Assembly (NCBI GenBank): GCA_001642945.1
Contig: LGRT01000011.1
Coordinates: 37,982 to 101,981, forward strand
Reading direction: 5' to 3'
DNA length: 64,000 bases
DNA from: Rhodobacteraceae bacterium SB2
GTDB taxonomy: Bacteria; Pseudomonadota; Alphaproteobacteria; Rhodobacterales; Rhodobacteraceae
How positions within the stretch are numbered: position 1 is the stretch's first letter; each line of letters begins with the position of its first letter. Positions 39,345 through 50,207 of the stretch are shown piece after piece. Below the pieces are notes generated by a model. The model was not told the DNA's origin. It made no database searches and was given only the letters and a program-made list of their open reading frames with translations. The position numbers and the translations under genes were made by a program.

Positions 39345-40066
39345 TCCGTTATCTTTTTCTTTTTATCGCGGGGTTCATACAGCCTGTTTCTGCAGATTGT
39401 GTGGTGTTGTTGCATGGGTTGGGGCGGTCCGCGTTTTCGCTGGTTTTGCTGGAAGAGGTGTTGCAGCGGCAAGGGTATCAAACGGTAAAAGTAAATTATC
39501 CTTCAACCAAACAAACTATTCAGTCTTTGTCTGATTTCGCATTGCCGCAGGGGTTTGCCGCCTGTGGAAGCGCGAAAACCCATTTGGTAACGCATTCCAT
39601 GGGGGGTATCTTGGCCCGCTATTGGCTGGCACATCAAACCCCCGACAATCTTGGCCGCGTGGTTATGCTGGCACCGCCCAATCAAGGCAGTGAGCTGGTT
39701 GATATTTTGGGGCCCTTACCGCCCTTTAAGTGGATCAATGGCCCGGCGGGAGCGCAATTGGGGACGGATGGTTTGGTATTGAGTTTGCCCGCGGTCACCT
39801 TTGATTTGGGAATTATAGCCGGATCTCACACGCTAAACCCTGCTTATTCTGCATTGATTGATGGGGCGGATGACGGGAAAGTATCGGTTGCAGCCACCAA
39901 GTTTGAGGGAATGCGCGATCATATCATTCTGCCAGTCACGCATACGTTCATCATGAATGCGCCAAATGTTTTGGCGCAAACGCTTGATTATCTTGAAACG
40001 GGCCAGTTTGATCCTGAGATGAGTGATCGTGAGGCGTTGCAAAACGTGCTGATTAATGACCGGTAG
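39341..40066 (+). CDS. Exported alpha/beta hydrolase, lipase/esterase-like
   Basis: 241 residues with a signal peptide (about 1-18, ending VSA). Oxyanion region [10 protein letters not shown], nucleophile elbow THSMGG (GxSxG with Thr for the first Gly) and [11 protein letters not shown], which resembles triacylglycerol lipase-like proteins. Probable His acts in [10 protein letters not shown]. It would act in the periplasm on an ester. Sits between a DMT transporter (4-bp overlap) and phnM (11-bp overlap). Confidence 0.8.
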   Translation: MIRYLFLFIAGFIQPVSADCVVLLHGLGRSAFSLVLLEEVLQRQGYQTVKVNYPSTKQTIQSLSDFALPQGFAACGSAKTHLVTHSMGGILARYWLAHQTPDNLGRVVMLAPPNQGSELVDILGPLPPFKWINGPAGAQLGTDGLVLSLPAVTFDLGIIAGSHTLNPAYSALIDGADDGKVSVAATKFEGMRDHIILPVTHTFIMNAPNVLAQTLDYLETGQFDPEMSDREALQNVLINDR

Positions 40067-41201
40067 TTCTTTCTCTTTTTACAATGCCGATGTTTTAACG
40101 CCAGCGGGCGTGGCGCGTGCACCCTTGCATATTGAAAAGGGCGTGGTAGCGAGCGCCCCGCAAAGCGTTGCATTTGATCTAGACGGATTTTTTGTGCTGC
40201 CAGGGATTATTGACCTGCATGGCGATGGGTTTGAGCGCCATCTTGCGCCAAGGCGGGGCGCGGTGAAAAATTTGCAAACAGGATTTTCTGCCGTACAATC
40301 TGAATTGGCGGCGCATGGGATTACCACGGCGTGTCTGGCGCAATTTTACAGCTGGGAAGGGGGCATGCGCGGCCCCGAATTTGCTGAAAAGTTTTTGCAG
40401 GCCTTGCAATGTTTTCAACAAAGCAGCCCGTTAACCCTGCGCGCGCAGCTGCGCTTTGAAACGCATATGCTGGATCATTATGAGCGCTTTGCAGATTTGT
40501 GCACCAGGTTCCAAGTGCCCTATATCGTGTTCAATGATCATATTCCCCACGGGGCACTGGCCGCAGAAAAACGCCCCCCCCGATTGACGGGTCAGGCATT
40601 AAAAAGCGGCCGCAATCCTGAAGCACATCTGGCGTTGTTAAAGCAGATGCATGACGCGCATGATCAAGTTCCTGCCGCACTATTGCGATTAAGAGCACTG
40701 CTCAGAGCGCAGACGATATTGGGCAGCCATGATGACCGCAGCGCTCAACAGCGTCAGATTTGGGCGCAGATGGGCGTTTCGATTTGTGAATTTCCGGAAA
40801 CCTATGAGGTTGCAAAACAGGCCCATACCCTTGGTTCGCCGGTAATAATGGGTGCGCCAAATTTGTTGCGGGGTGGATCGCATAAAGGCAATATTGGCGT
40901 TTCGACCTTGTTGGCAGAGGGGCTTTGCGATGCTTTGGCCTCGGATTATCATTACCCATCGCTTTGCCAGGCCGCGCTAAGCTTAGAGGCTGATATTGGC
41001 ATTGCCAAGGCGTGGGCGTTGGTCTCGTCCCGCCCTGCCCAGATTTTGGGCCTCAATGATCGGGGCCATCTGGCCATTGGGCAACGGGCTGATATGGTGG
41101 TGTTGGAGGGGCGCAGTCGCGCAGTCGAAGGCACGTTTGCACAGGGTCGAGCTGTGCATCTTACAGGAAGTTTGGCGGCAAGGATGACAGGCCTTGTTTG
41201 A
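40056..41201 (+). CDS. phnM: PhnM-like alpha-D-ribose 1-methylphosphonate 5-triphosphate diphosphatase
   Basis: A 381-residue amidohydrolase. Metal site [14 protein letters not shown] (family HxDxxE), [18 protein letters not shown]-like ICEFPETYE, and the very typical [17 protein letters not shown] and [12 protein letters not shown]. In the C-P lyase pathway PhnM removes pyrophosphate from ribose-methylphosphonate triphosphate. No other phn gene is near, and the FNDHIPHG segment differs from the MDHTPGQRQ of classical PhnM, so a different role is possible. Confidence 0.82.
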   Translation: MTGSSFSFYNADVLTPAGVARAPLHIEKGVVASAPQSVAFDLDGFFVLPGIIDLHGDGFERHLAPRRGAVKNLQTGFSAVQSELAAHGITTACLAQFYSWEGGMRGPEFAEKFLQALQCFQQSSPLTLRAQLRFETHMLDHYERFADLCTRFQVPYIVFNDHIPHGALAAEKRPPRLTGQALKSGRNPEAHLALLKQMHDAHDQVPAALLRLRALLRAQTILGSHDDRSAQQRQIWAQMGVSICEFPETYEVAKQAHTLGSPVIMGAPNLLRGGSHKGNIGVSTLLAEGLCDALASDYHYPSLCQAALSLEADIGIAKAWALVSSRPAQILGLNDRGHLAIGQRADMVVLEGRSRAVEGTFAQGRAVHLTGSLAARMTGLV

Positions 41202-41241
41202 GATAATGCGCTTGCCTAACGGCCTTTCGCTCCACGGCGCG

Positions 41242-42315
41242 TTAGCTTTTGGGCCGGACGCTGTTATAATGGCCCATTTTACGGCCCGGTTTTATCTCGG
41301 CTTTGCCATATAAATGCAGCGCGGTGCCGGCTTGCGAAGACAGGGCTTCAAGCGCGTCAAGATCATTCCCGATCAAATTTGTCATTGTGACATCGCTATG
41401 CCGGCTGCCATCGGCCAACGGCCAATTGGCGATGGCGCGTATATGCTGTTCAAACTGATCAACCGCGCAGCCATTTTGCGTCCAATGCCCCGAATTGTGA
41501 ACCCGTGGGGCGATTTCATTGACGATTAGACCCTGCCCAGTGACGAAAAGCTCAACGCCCATAACGCCTACATAATCCAGCGCATTCATAATTTTGGCGG
41601 CCAAAAGCACCGCATCCATCCGCTGCGTGGCGTTGATTTGCGCAGGTACGCTGGTCGTACGCAAAATCCCCGCTTGGTGGATGTTTTCGCCCGGGTCAAA
41701 GCAAGCCACATCGCCGGCGCTGTTGCGCGCGCCAATGATTGAAATTTCTTTTGAAAAGGAAATGAAGCCCTCTAAAATTGCCGCTTGCCCGGCCATATCA
41801 GCGATGGCCGGAGCCTGATCTTCTTGGGTGGATAAGCGCGCTTGCCCTTTGCCATCATAGCCAAAGCGCCGGGTTTTCAATATGGCGGGCAGCCCTAGCG
41901 CGTCCACGGCTTCGCTCAGGTCTTGGCGCGTATCAACCGCGCGATAGGGGGCTGTTTTCAACTCCAAGCCTGTTAGAAAATCTTTTTCCGTCAAACGGTC
42001 TTGGGAAATACGCAAGGCTTCACGCCCGGGTCGAATTGGGCAAAGCTTTTCTAAAATATCCAAAGCCGATGTGGGGATATTTTCAAACTCATAGGTGATC
42101 ACATCAACATCGGCTGCAAAGCGGCGCAACGCAGCCTCATCCTCATAGGCGGCGCAGGTAGTGGCGTAAGCCACATCGGCGGCAGGGGGCGCTGAGGCGG
42201 GATCGAAAATATGTGCGCGCAGCCCCAACCTGCTGGCGGCACTGCAAAGCATCCGGCCCAATTGTCCACCGCCCAAAATACCAATCACGGCGCCAGTTTT
42301 TAAAGGCTCATTCAT
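41242..42315 (-). CDS. purK: PurK, N5-carboxyaminoimidazole ribonucleotide synthase
   Basis: 357 residues from the ATG at 42315, which overlaps the purE stop by 8 bp; a longer frame runs through purE. ATP-grasp enzyme with [13 protein letters not shown] at the N-terminus, [21 protein letters not shown] and [14 protein letters not shown]. It carboxylates AIR at N5 with bicarbonate and ATP in purine synthesis. Confidence 0.95.
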   Translation of the reverse strand: MNEPLKTGAVIGILGGGQLGRMLCSAASRLGLRAHIFDPASAPPAADVAYATTCAAYEDEAALRRFAADVDVITYEFENIPTSALDILEKLCPIRPGREALRISQDRLTEKDFLTGLELKTAPYRAVDTRQDLSEAVDALGLPAILKTRRFGYDGKGQARLSTQEDQAPAIADMAGQAAILEGFISFSKEISIIGARNSAGDVACFDPGENIHQAGILRTTSVPAQINATQRMDAVLLAAKIMNALDYVGVMGVELFVTGQGLIVNEIAPRVHNSGHWTQNGCAVDQFEQHIRAIANWPLADGSRHSDVTMTNLIGNDLDALEALSSQAGTALHLYGKAEIKPGRKMGHYNSVRPKS

Positions 42316-42796
42316 CAAGGGGTTCATCCGCGATTGAAGCGGTGAGATTGGCGCGCCACTGCGCCAAACGCGCCGCAAGCTCTGGATCGCTCAAGGCCAA
42401 AATTGCAGCGGCCATCAGCCCCGCGTTTTGAGCCCCTGCAGCCCCAATCGCCATCGTTGCTACGGGAAAGCCTTTCGGCATTTGTACGATCGAATAGAGG
42501 CTATCCACACCTGATAAGGCTTTCGTTTGTATGGGCACGCCAATCACCGGCAACGGGGTTTTTGACGCCATCATGCCAGGCAAATGCGCTGCCCCACCAG
42601 CGCCGGCAATAATCACCTTTAAACCCCGATCGATCGCGGTTTTACCATAGGTCCACAAACGGTCTGGGGTGCGATGGGCCGATACGATTTTGGTTTCATA
42701 GGGAAGATGTAAATCATCCAAAATTTCGGCAGCGTTGCGCAGGGTTGGCCAATCTGATTGGCTGCCCATAATTATTCCGATGTCCGGCTGTGTCAT
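42308..42796 (-). CDS. purE: PurE, N5-CAIR mutase
   Basis: A 162-residue class I Pur[13 protein letters not shown] at the N-terminus, SAHRTPDR and [12 protein letters not shown] are the active-site loops. It moves the carboxylate from N5 to C4 of the imidazole. First gene of purE-purK. Confidence 0.96.
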   Translation of the reverse strand: MTQPDIGIIMGSQSDWPTLRNAAEILDDLHLPYETKIVSAHRTPDRLWTYGKTAIDRGLKVIIAGAGGAAHLPGMMASKTPLPVIGVPIQTKALSGVDSLYSIVQMPKGFPVATMAIGAAGAQNAGLMAAAILALSDPELAARLAQWRANLTASIADEPLDE

Positions 42797-42842
42797 TCTT
42801 TGGTCCTTGGCTTCAAACGCGCATTATAAGGATTGCCCTAGC

Positions 42843-43067
42843 TTAGGCAATAATGTCAGGGGTCAAACGGTCCTCTAAACGCGATATTTTATCTTTAAGC
42901 GCCAATTTTCTTTTCTTAAGCCGCTGCAGGGTCAGTTGATCTGCGGTGCCCTTCTCAACCAGAGCACCTATCGCATCATCCAGATCGCGGTGTTCGCTTT
43001 TAAACACTGCCAATTGGATCTTTAAAACTTCATCATTTTCTAAGGCGGGGTCGCTGGTATTGATCAT
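42843..43067 (-). CDS. DUF465 (YdcH-like) small coiled-coil protein
   Basis: A 74-residue highly charged helical protein. FKSEHRDLDDAIGAL and LQRLKKRKLALKDKISRLEDRL match the DUF465/YdcH family, short cytoplasmic proteins of unknown role common in alphaproteobacteria. It lies 46 bp upstream of purE on the same strand and is divergent from hsp20. Confidence 0.85.
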   Translation of the reverse strand: MINTSDPALENDEVLKIQLAVFKSEHRDLDDAIGALVEKGTADQLTLQRLKKRKLALKDKISRLEDRLTPDIIA

Positions 43068-43126
43068 TCACATCTACTGGCTTGTTACGTTTCTAGTTTA
43101 CCGGAAAGGCGTTGGGCTGCAAAGCC

Positions 43127-43155
43127 CTTGTCTTTATCATTTTGGTTTCCCATAT
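43127..43155 (+). promoter_or_regulatory. Candidate sigma-32 promoter of hsp20
   Basis: CTTGTCT and CCCATAT with 15 bases between, close to the RpoH consensus CTTGAAA / CCCATnT, 63 bp upstream of the small heat-shock gene. RpoH control is also what the gene type predicts. Two small hairpins (near 43115 and 43168) flank it; a thermosensor leader is possible but not shown. Confidence 0.5.
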
Positions 43156-43218
43156 CTACTGCAAGAGCCGCCAGATTGGGGCTTTTTACGGACTGTCGCT
43201 TCTAAAAAGGACGTGTCG

Positions 43219-43638
43219 ATGGCAAAATTAAATTTGGGGTCTTACCCGCATATGCTGGGGTTTGAGCAACTGGAACGGCTGCTTGAGCGCGCGGCGAAAT
43301 CTGGGAATGAAGGATACCCGCCTTTTAACATTGAGCAAACCTCGGCCAGCTCTTATCGGATTACGCTTGCCGTTGCGGGGTTTCGCGAGGAAGATTTATC
43401 GATCACGCTTGAGGATCGCCAATTGCTTATTCGAGGGCGGCAGCAAGAGACAAGTGACACGCGTGTGTTTTTGCATCGCGGGATTGGGGCGCGTCAGTTT
43501 CAGCGCAGTTTTGTTTTGGCCGACGGTGTGGATGTGGGCGAAGCGCTCATGGAAAATGGTTTACTGCATATTGATTTAACGCAAACTCAACCCGAGACTG
43601 TGGTGCAAACGATTAAAATTCAAAAAGCAAGAAAATAG
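43219..43638 (+). CDS. Small heat-shock protein, Hsp20/IbpA class A
   Basis: 139 residues from the ATG at 43219 (AAAAAGG upstream); the open frame begins earlier but that part reads across the neighbouring gene and promoter. Alpha-crystallin domain PPFNIEQTSASSYRITLAVAGF split around strand 2-3, LLIRGRQ, HRGIGARQFQRSFVLADGV and the IKIQ C-terminal anchor (IxI). It is a holdase that keeps unfolded proteins soluble. Confidence 0.92.
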   Translation: MAKLNLGSYPHMLGFEQLERLLERAAKSGNEGYPPFNIEQTSASSYRITLAVAGFREEDLSITLEDRQLLIRGRQQETSDTRVFLHRGIGARQFQRSFVLADGVDVGEALMENGLLHIDLTQTQPETVVQTIKIQKARK

Positions 43639-43669
43639 GCGAGCTGTTGAGGGTTGATTTGCGGCTCTA

Positions 43670-43701
43670 AGACAACTCCAAACCACTTGTCTCGGTTTTT
43701 T
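43670..43701 (+). terminator. Weak intrinsic terminator after hsp20
   Basis: AGACAA / TTGTCT stem with an 11-base loop, followed by CGG and six T, 31 bp past the hsp20 stop. Confidence 0.4.
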
Positions 43702-43841
43702 ACGCAGATATTTTTAGGATCAGGCGAACGATCATGCTGGAGCTTTGACAGGCGATTTTGCCGTGGCAAGGCCCCTGAAATATATTCACTTCCAGATATA
43801 AAGGCCCGCATTGCGTCCTGTGACAGTCTGACTGGTATATT

Positions 43842-44834
<993 letters not shown>

Positions 44835-44978
44835 TTAGGCTGGAAAACCCCCAAGATATTTAAAACTCTTGCTGCTACCTATAAATTAACGAGTTGGAAT
44901 AATCTTGCGGCTTTGTGAAATATTATTGCGCGCAGGGCTTGCTTGCTGTAAGAAAAACGTAGCTTGTGGAGAATTTAA

Positions 44979-45479
44979 ATGCCGTTAACCCGTTTAGACC
45001 CTATTGATAGGCTCATTTTAGCTGAGTTGCAGGCCGATGGCCGAATGACGAATGTGGAATTGGCACGCCGTGTTGGAATTTCAGCGCCGCCATGTCTGCG
45101 CCGCGTGCGCGCATTGGAAGATCAGGGCTTTGTTCAAGGCTATCATGCCAAAGTTGACAGCCGGCAATTGGGCTTTGAAGTTCAAGTTTTTGCCATGGTA
45201 GGGCTGCAAAGCCAGGCGGAGTCAGATTTACGGGCCTTTGAAGATCGCTGCGTTGACTGGCCGCTGGTGCGCGAATGTCATATGTTGAACGGCGAAGTTG
45301 ATTTCATGCTTAAATGCGTTGCGCCTGATCTGAGCAGTTTTCAAACGTTTCTTACCTCGGATTTACTCACCGCAGAGAATGTGGGAAGCGTGAAAACATC
45401 CTTGGTTATCCGAGGCGCGAAGGAAGAGCCTGGCGTGCCCTTTGACGTTTTAGAAGAGCGATTGGCCAAAAAAGCATAA
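44979..45479 (+). CDS. Lrp/AsnC family transcriptional regulator
   Basis: A 166-residue protein: N-terminal winged helix (ILAELQADGRMTNVELARRVGIS, split by the turn; LRRVRALEDQGFVQGY) and C-terminal RAM effector domain (about residues 75-150). It binds amino acids or related effectors and controls nearby or global genes. Target unknown; the divergent trxB is the nearest candidate. Confidence 0.92.
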   Translation: MPLTRLDPIDRLILAELQADGRMTNVELARRVGISAPPCLRRVRALEDQGFVQGYHAKVDSRQLGFEVQVFAMVGLQSQAESDLRAFEDRCVDWPLVRECHMLNGEVDFMLKCVAPDLSSFQTFLTSDLLTAENVGSVKTSLVIRGAKEEPGVPFDVLEERLAKKA

Positions 45480-45506
45480 CGCCACTTTACAAGACGCGGT
45501 GCAGGC

Positions 45507-46268
45507 TCAAGAAAGCCGTATGGTGGAAATCAAACGCCCGTAATCCGCTTGTTTCTGATGCGTGGCGCGCCGATATGAAAAAAAGCGTTTGGAGTCTGAA
45601 TAGGTACAATATTGCGTCCATTCGGCTGCTTTTATTCCCGCTTTTCGCAATCTGAAAAGTCCATAGCCTGGCAGGTTGAACAGATATTTCTCGGGGGCTT
45701 TGGCGTTGTTAAAAAAACAGTGGTTATCGGGGCTTGCTTCTAAGAAGCGTTCGATGAAGTCTTGACCAACTTCATAAGCGGGCTGGCTGATGCAGGGTCC
45801 GATCACGCCTACAATGTTTTCGCGCTGTGCGCCCAACCCTTCCATAGCGTCGATTGTGGCGTCCAGCACTCCGTTCAAAGCGCCGCGCCAACCGGCATGG
45901 GCAGCCCCAATGATTTTGGCATTGGGGTCGGCGAATAGCACGGGCTGGCAATCGGCCGTCAGCACAGCCAAGGTGATATTGGGCGATGCGCAAACCATGG
46001 CATCTGCTGCGGTTTCTGGATTTCCGGTCGAGGCGATTGTCAGCGCGGTTGCGGAATGGGTTTGGTAAACCGTGACAAGATCGCTTAAATCACCGCCCAT
46101 ATCTTCTGCCACGCGGCTTCGGTTGATCTGCACGATTTCAGCTTGATCCGAAGATCCGGTGCCGCAGTTCAGCCCTTCAAAAATACCTGAAGAGGCGCCG
46201 CCAAGCCGCGTATAAAACCCGTGGTTTATCGGTGATAAAAGCGGGGATGTTAGGCGTTTCAAACTCAT
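45507..46268 (-). CDS. pgeF: PgeF/YfiH family (multicopper-oxidase-like laccase domain)
   Basis: 253 residues. The zinc-site motifs of the family are all present: TVYQTHSA, TADCQPVLFAD, GAAHAGWRGALNG and IGPCISQPAYEVG. Family members act as peptidoglycan-editing factors and as purine nucleoside phosphorylase/adenosine deaminase-like enzymes. Last gene of lgt-midA-pgeF with a 4-bp overlap to midA. Confidence 0.9.
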   Translation of the reverse strand: MSLKRLTSPLLSPINHGFYTRLGGASSGIFEGLNCGTGSSDQAEIVQINRSRVAEDMGGDLSDLVTVYQTHSATALTIASTGNPETAADAMVCASPNITLAVLTADCQPVLFADPNAKIIGAAHAGWRGALNGVLDATIDAMEGLGAQRENIVGVIGPCISQPAYEVGQDFIERFLEASPDNHCFFNNAKAPEKYLFNLPGYGLFRLRKAGIKAAEWTQYCTYSDSKRFFSYRRATHQKQADYGRLISTIRLS

Positions 46269-47329
46269 TCAGTGAATCCTGCAGGCGCGTGGGTTGTGGA
46301 TGGGTATAGCGCGATGGCTTTGAACAGATTTCCCATTTCCGCAGGATGGGTCAAGCGTTTATGCGCTGCGATATGTTGGTCTAGCGCCATGCCGCTTAAG
46401 CGTTTGGCCAAAGCTTGCGCGCGGGCGGTTATTCCCAGACGTTCGAGCAGAACGCCTTGCGGGGTGAGTCGGCTGTGTTTGCAAGCAAGGTTTGATACCA
46501 AAGCCGCAAAATCGACATGCGCAGAAAGATCCGCCAATCCGGGTGCGCTTAAAAACTCGGTTATGTCATGTTGGTATACCGCTTGCAGCGTATCCCCCAA
46601 AGTTTCCCAATCGCCATAATCGATCAGCAACGCGGCCCCGCCCTGCGCTTCTATATGATGGCCAAGTTGTTTGGCAATCGCTTGACCGCCGGTATTCAGT
46701 TCAACAATATCGCCAATTTGAACTTCGCCAACCCTATGATCTAATGCGGGAAGGTGGGTGGGCGCGCTGGTTAAGCCAATGTGAAAAGCCCCATCCTTCA
46801 AACCGATCAGGCGTTCGTGCCAGCCAGTGGCTTCGAATTGGAATTGCCGGATGGGAAGCGCGTCAAAAAATTCATTGGCGATGCAGAAAATGGGAAGATT
46901 TGGAAGATCTGCAACCTGCTCAGCCCAGACGGGTTGAAACGGCTGCAGTTTTTCTTTTTGCAAAGCGCGCAGTTGAGGCGAGGCTTCCAGTAGATGAATT
47001 TGGGCACCGGCATGAAACCCATCAAGAGTGCGCGTGGCATGCAAAATATCTGCCATTAAAGTGCCGCGCCCAGGGCCCAGTTCTAAAAGGATAAAGCGAT
47101 CGGGGCGCCCTTGATCCTGCCAGGTTTGCGCCAAACAGAGGCCCAATAATTCGCCGAACATTTGGCTAATTTCAGGTGCCGTCACGAAATCGCCTTGCTG
47201 GCCGAAAACTGCTTGGGTTGTGTAATAGCCATGCTTGGGATGCAGCAAACAGGTCTGCATATATTCGCTTATCGCAATGGGGCCGGTTTGCGCGATGCGC
47301 TGTTTAAGAAGTGGTGCAAGCGCAGTCAT
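46265..47329 (-). CDS. MidA/NDUFAF7-like class I SAM methyltransferase
   Basis: 354 residues of the family of mitochondrial NDUFAF7 (protein arginine methyltransferase for complex I assembly). GDFVTAPEISQMFGE, SAM site ILLELGPGRGTLMADIL (about residues 81-97) and FCIANEFFDALPIRQF are its signatures. A role in NADH dehydrogenase assembly is likely by homology. ATGA-type overlap with lgt and 4-bp overlap with pgeF. Confidence 0.87.
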   Translation of the reverse strand: MTALAPLLKQRIAQTGPIAISEYMQTCLLHPKHGYYTTQAVFGQQGDFVTAPEISQMFGELLGLCLAQTWQDQGRPDRFILLELGPGRGTLMADILHATRTLDGFHAGAQIHLLEASPQLRALQKEKLQPFQPVWAEQVADLPNLPIFCIANEFFDALPIRQFQFEATGWHERLIGLKDGAFHIGLTSAPTHLPALDHRVGEVQIGDIVELNTGGQAIAKQLGHHIEAQGGAALLIDYGDWETLGDTLQAVYQHDITEFLSAPGLADLSAHVDFAALVSNLACKHSRLTPQGVLLERLGITARAQALAKRLSGMALDQHIAAHKRLTHPAEMGNLFKAIALYPSTTHAPAGFTE

Positions 47330-48201
47330 GATTTGCGAAAAGCCCGCAGTATCAAAGCCATGCCCAAAAGAGCCATCGGCAGTGATAAAAGCTGCCCCAT
47401 CGTAAGCCCAAAGCCGTCAAAGTTCAGCGCATATCCCAAAGGATTTTCGGGGCTTTGAAACTGCGCATCGGGCTGGCGTACCAATTCAACAAGGCAGCGC
47501 GACAGCCCGTATATTGTAAAGAAAGCGCCAGTGATCAAGCCGGGGCGCTTTAGCGCATCGTAGCGAAACGCCATCGCGGCCAACACCAGGCCCAGCAACA
47601 AACCCTCAAGTGCCGCTTCATAAAGCTGCGAGGGATGGCGCGCACAGAGGCCCGCGGCTTGGCCACAGGCTTGTGCGGCCTGGCCGGGAAACGCCACCCC
47701 CCATGGCAGATCTGTGGGCCGCCCCCAGAGCTCGGCATTGATAAAATTTGCCAAGCGCCCAAGCAAAAGCCCCATGGGCGTGGATAGGGCGATTACATCC
47801 GCGCCGCTTGCATAAGGAACAAGATTGCGGCGAAAGTAAAAAAACGCCGCGATTACGACCCCCAGCAAACCACCGTGAAAGGCCATACCGCCCGTCCAGA
47901 TCATTACAATTTCAAAAGGGTGTGCCACGTAATAGGCAGGCTGATAAAATAGCACATAACCCAAGCGCCCCCCAAGTAATATGCCAAGGATCATCCAGGT
48001 TAGCAGGTCTTCAAAGTCCCGAGCGGCCATTGGCGCAAGGTTTTTGGGCCAAAGCTCTGATCGGCGCAACGCGACAAGCGCCATGCGCCATGCCAATAAA
48101 ATACCGACAATATAGGACAGAGCATACCAACGAACGGAGAAGGACAATCCGAAAACAGAGATTGAGAAAATCTCAGGAGAGATATCAGGAAATATAATCA
48201 T
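47326..48201 (-). CDS. lgt: Prolipoprotein diacylglyceryl transferase
   Basis: A 291-residue inner-membrane enzyme with seven hydrophobic segments. GGMAFHGGLLGV and the Lgt signature GRLANFINAELWGRPT are intact. It transfers diacylglycerol from phosphatidylglycerol to the lipobox Cys of prolipoproteins. First gene of lgt-midA-pgeF, divergent from ubiK. Confidence 0.95.
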   Translation of the reverse strand: MIIFPDISPEIFSISVFGLSFSVRWYALSYIVGILLAWRMALVALRRSELWPKNLAPMAARDFEDLLTWMILGILLGGRLGYVLFYQPAYYVAHPFEIVMIWTGGMAFHGGLLGVVIAAFFYFRRNLVPYASGADVIALSTPMGLLLGRLANFINAELWGRPTDLPWGVAFPGQAAQACGQAAGLCARHPSQLYEAALEGLLLGLVLAAMAFRYDALKRPGLITGAFFTIYGLSRCLVELVRQPDAQFQSPENPLGYALNFDGFGLTMGQLLSLPMALLGMALILRAFRKS

Positions 48202-48306
48202 TTTGCCTCTCTAGCGATCTCATGAACACCGCAGAATGTAAACTGGTGCTTGAGACTATGCGTGGAAAGCCCCATATAAGAGGTACATGTAACGATGGAG
48301 CGTCCA

Positions 48307-48549
48307 ATGCAAACCAGAAATAAAATGTTTGACGATATTTCTCAACTGATGACCAACGCAATGGGCGTGGCACAAGGTGCGCGCGAAGAAGCTGAAACGG
48401 CGATGAAGTCAATGATTGACCGTTGGTTGGCTGATCGTGATTTTGTCACCCGTGAGGAATTTGATGCGGTGCAGGCTATGGCGCGCAAAGCGCGTGAGGA
48501 AAATGCCGAACTGGCCGCGCGGCTCGAGGCGTTTGAGCAGGGAAAATAA
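48307..48549 (+). CDS. ubiK: UbiK/YqiC (BMFP domain) ubiquinone accessory factor
   Basis: 80 residues from the ATG at 48307 (GGAG nine bases upstream); an ATG at 48295 would add four residues. N-terminal amphipathic part KMFDDISQLMTNAMG and the C-terminal coiled coil FDAVQAMARKAREENAELAARLEAFE split at its middle match BMFP proteins. UbiK helps the soluble ubiquinone-synthesis complex associate with lipids. Divergent from lgt, as in many alphaproteobacteria. A good terminator follows. Confidence 0.88.
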   Translation: MQTRNKMFDDISQLMTNAMGVAQGAREEAETAMKSMIDRWLADRDFVTREEFDAVQAMARKAREENAELAARLEAFEQGK

Positions 48550-48601
48550 AATTCTTAAGACGCTGAGCGGTTTTTCTGAACCCGATTAAGCAGAAATATG
48601 T

Positions 48602-48634
48602 GGCTGGTTCCTTTTGGAATCAGCCTAATTTTTT
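48602..48634 (+). terminator. Intrinsic terminator after ubiK
   Basis: A 10-bp stem (GGCTGGTTCC / GGAATCAGCC, one G-T pair) with a TTTT loop, followed by TAA and six T. The rest of the 300-bp gap to the next gene holds no gene that I can see. Confidence 0.8.
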
Positions 48635-48849
48635 GCGCTAAAATAACGGCTGATATCCGCCTATGTCGTAGGCATAACCGAGATATCCACAACTTATTGT
48701 AGGTCCTGCTAAGATTTAGCTTTACAGGAAGGTCAATCCATATAACCATATGTGGTAGGGGTGCAGCAATCGGCAGCACTCTGTAGAGCAGGCACCAAGT
48801 GGTAGGGATACTGCCATATCCCCCCACTAAAAACGTAAGAGGTGGCGCT

Positions 48850-49350
48850 ATGGCATTGACCGAAAGCTTTCTTGAAGAAGATATCCATCCAATCGACATC
48901 GTTGAAAATATCGCAGAGCATAAGGCTTGGGATTTCGATCGCATTGCAGAGGATCAAATCGCAATGGCTGTTGAAGGGCGCTGGCGGACGTATTCTATTA
49001 CTTTGGCCTGGTCGGCTTATGATGAAACCTTGCGCATGGTGTGCACTTTTGAGATGGAACCGCCCGCGCATAAACATGGCGTCTTGTTCGAGGCCTTGAA
49101 CGAAATCAATGATGAATGCTGGGCCGGTGCTTTCACCTATTGGACCGAGCAATCTTTGATGGTTTATCGCTATGGGTTGTTATTGTCTGGCGGGCAAGTC
49201 GCCAGCGCAGATCAAATAAGCACATTAATTTCGTCAGCAGTTGCCACGTCCGAGCGGTATTACCCAGCCTTTCAACTGGTGGTTTATGGCGATCATTCGG
49301 CGAAAGATGCGATGCAAGTGGCTATTGCAGAGGCGTACGGGCGGGCCTAA
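48850..49350 (+). CDS. YbjN domain protein
   Basis: 166 residues from the ATG at 48850, with GAGGTGG upstream. LTLAWSAYDETLRMVCTFEM-like beta-sandwich region and LFEALNEINDECWAGAFTYW are typical of the YbjN family (type III secretion chaperone-like fold). Its molecular role is not established; E. coli YbjN affects stress and motility. Upstream of proC with a 41-bp gap. Confidence 0.82.
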   Translation: MALTESFLEEDIHPIDIVENIAEHKAWDFDRIAEDQIAMAVEGRWRTYSITLAWSAYDETLRMVCTFEMEPPAHKHGVLFEALNEINDECWAGAFTYWTEQSLMVYRYGLLLSGGQVASADQISTLISSAVATSERYYPAFQLVVYGDHSAKDAMQVAIAEAYGRA

Positions 49351-49391
49351 ACTTTCCCTATATTTGGGCAGAGTGCCCATAGGGGAGGGCT

Positions 49392-50207
49392 ATGGATTTT
49401 TCAGATATTGCGCAGCGTGGTTTGGTGCTGCTTGGCTGCGGAAAAATGGGGTCAGCGATGCTGGAGGGATGGCTGAGTTCAGGGCTTCCAGCTCAGTCCG
49501 TTTGGGCATTAGACCCGCATCCGTCAACGTGGCTTCAACAGCAAGATATACATTTGAATGCAGCTCTTCCATCTGATCCGGCGTTGGTTTTGGTGGCGGT
49601 AAAGCCCCAATTGATGCAAGCGGCTTTGCCTCAAATGTCCAAATTCGGTAATGGAACCACTTTATTTTTATCGATCGCTGCGGGCATTACAATTGCCGGT
49701 TTTGAAGCGATATTGGGCCCGCACACTCCAATTATTCGGGCAATGCCAAACACACCAGCCGCGATTGGACAAGGTATTACGGCGTTATCGGGAAATCACC
49801 GGATCGAAGAACGTCACTTGGTATTGGCCGAGGGCCTTTTGGGCGCCATTGGGCAGACCCTTCGCTTGGAGCATGAGGCGCAGATGGACGCGGTCACGGG
49901 GGTGTCAGGCTCGGGCCCGGCCTATGTGTTTTATATGATCGATTGTTTGGCTGCGGCGGCCCGTGCACAAGGGCTTGGCGAAGATGTGGCGATGCAATTG
50001 GCCAAGGCGACAGTGGCCGGCGCCGGGGCTTTGGCCGCCACATCGCAGGAAACGCCCAAGCAATTACGGATCAATGTCACCAGCCCAAATGGCACCACGC
50101 AAGCCGGTCTCGAGGTTTTGATGCAAGCCAAAGGGGGGCTTGATGCCTTGATGCGCGAAACTGTGGCCGCAGCGGTAAACCGTTCGCGAGATTTGGCCAA
50201 TGGCTGA
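49392..50207 (+). CDS. proC: Pyrroline-5-carboxylate reductase
   Basis: 271 residues: NAD(P)-binding VLLGCGKMGSAMLEGWL at the N-terminus, LVAVKPQLM, IIRAMPNTPAAIGQGITAL and the C-terminal signature TGVSGSGPAYVFYMID with LRINVTSPNGTT. It makes proline from P5C in the cytoplasm. The stop overlaps the csaA start by 8 bp. Confidence 0.95.
   Translation: MDFSDIAQRGLVLLGCGKMGSAMLEGWLSSGLPAQSVWALDPHPSTWLQQQDIHLNAALPSDPALVLVAVKPQLMQAALPQMSKFGNGTTLFLSIAAGITIAGFEAILGPHTPIIRAMPNTPAAIGQGITALSGNHRIEERHLVLAEGLLGAIGQTLRLEHEAQMDAVTGVSGSGPAYVFYMIDCLAAAARAQGLGEDVAMQLAKATVAGAGALAATSQETPKQLRINVTSPNGTTQAGLEVLMQAKGGLDALMRETVAAAVNRSRDLANG

Noticed and set aside
48640..48849. Replication origin signals (near-DnaA box ATATCCACA)
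   Set aside because: Only a single imperfect box, no cluster and no replication genes nearby.
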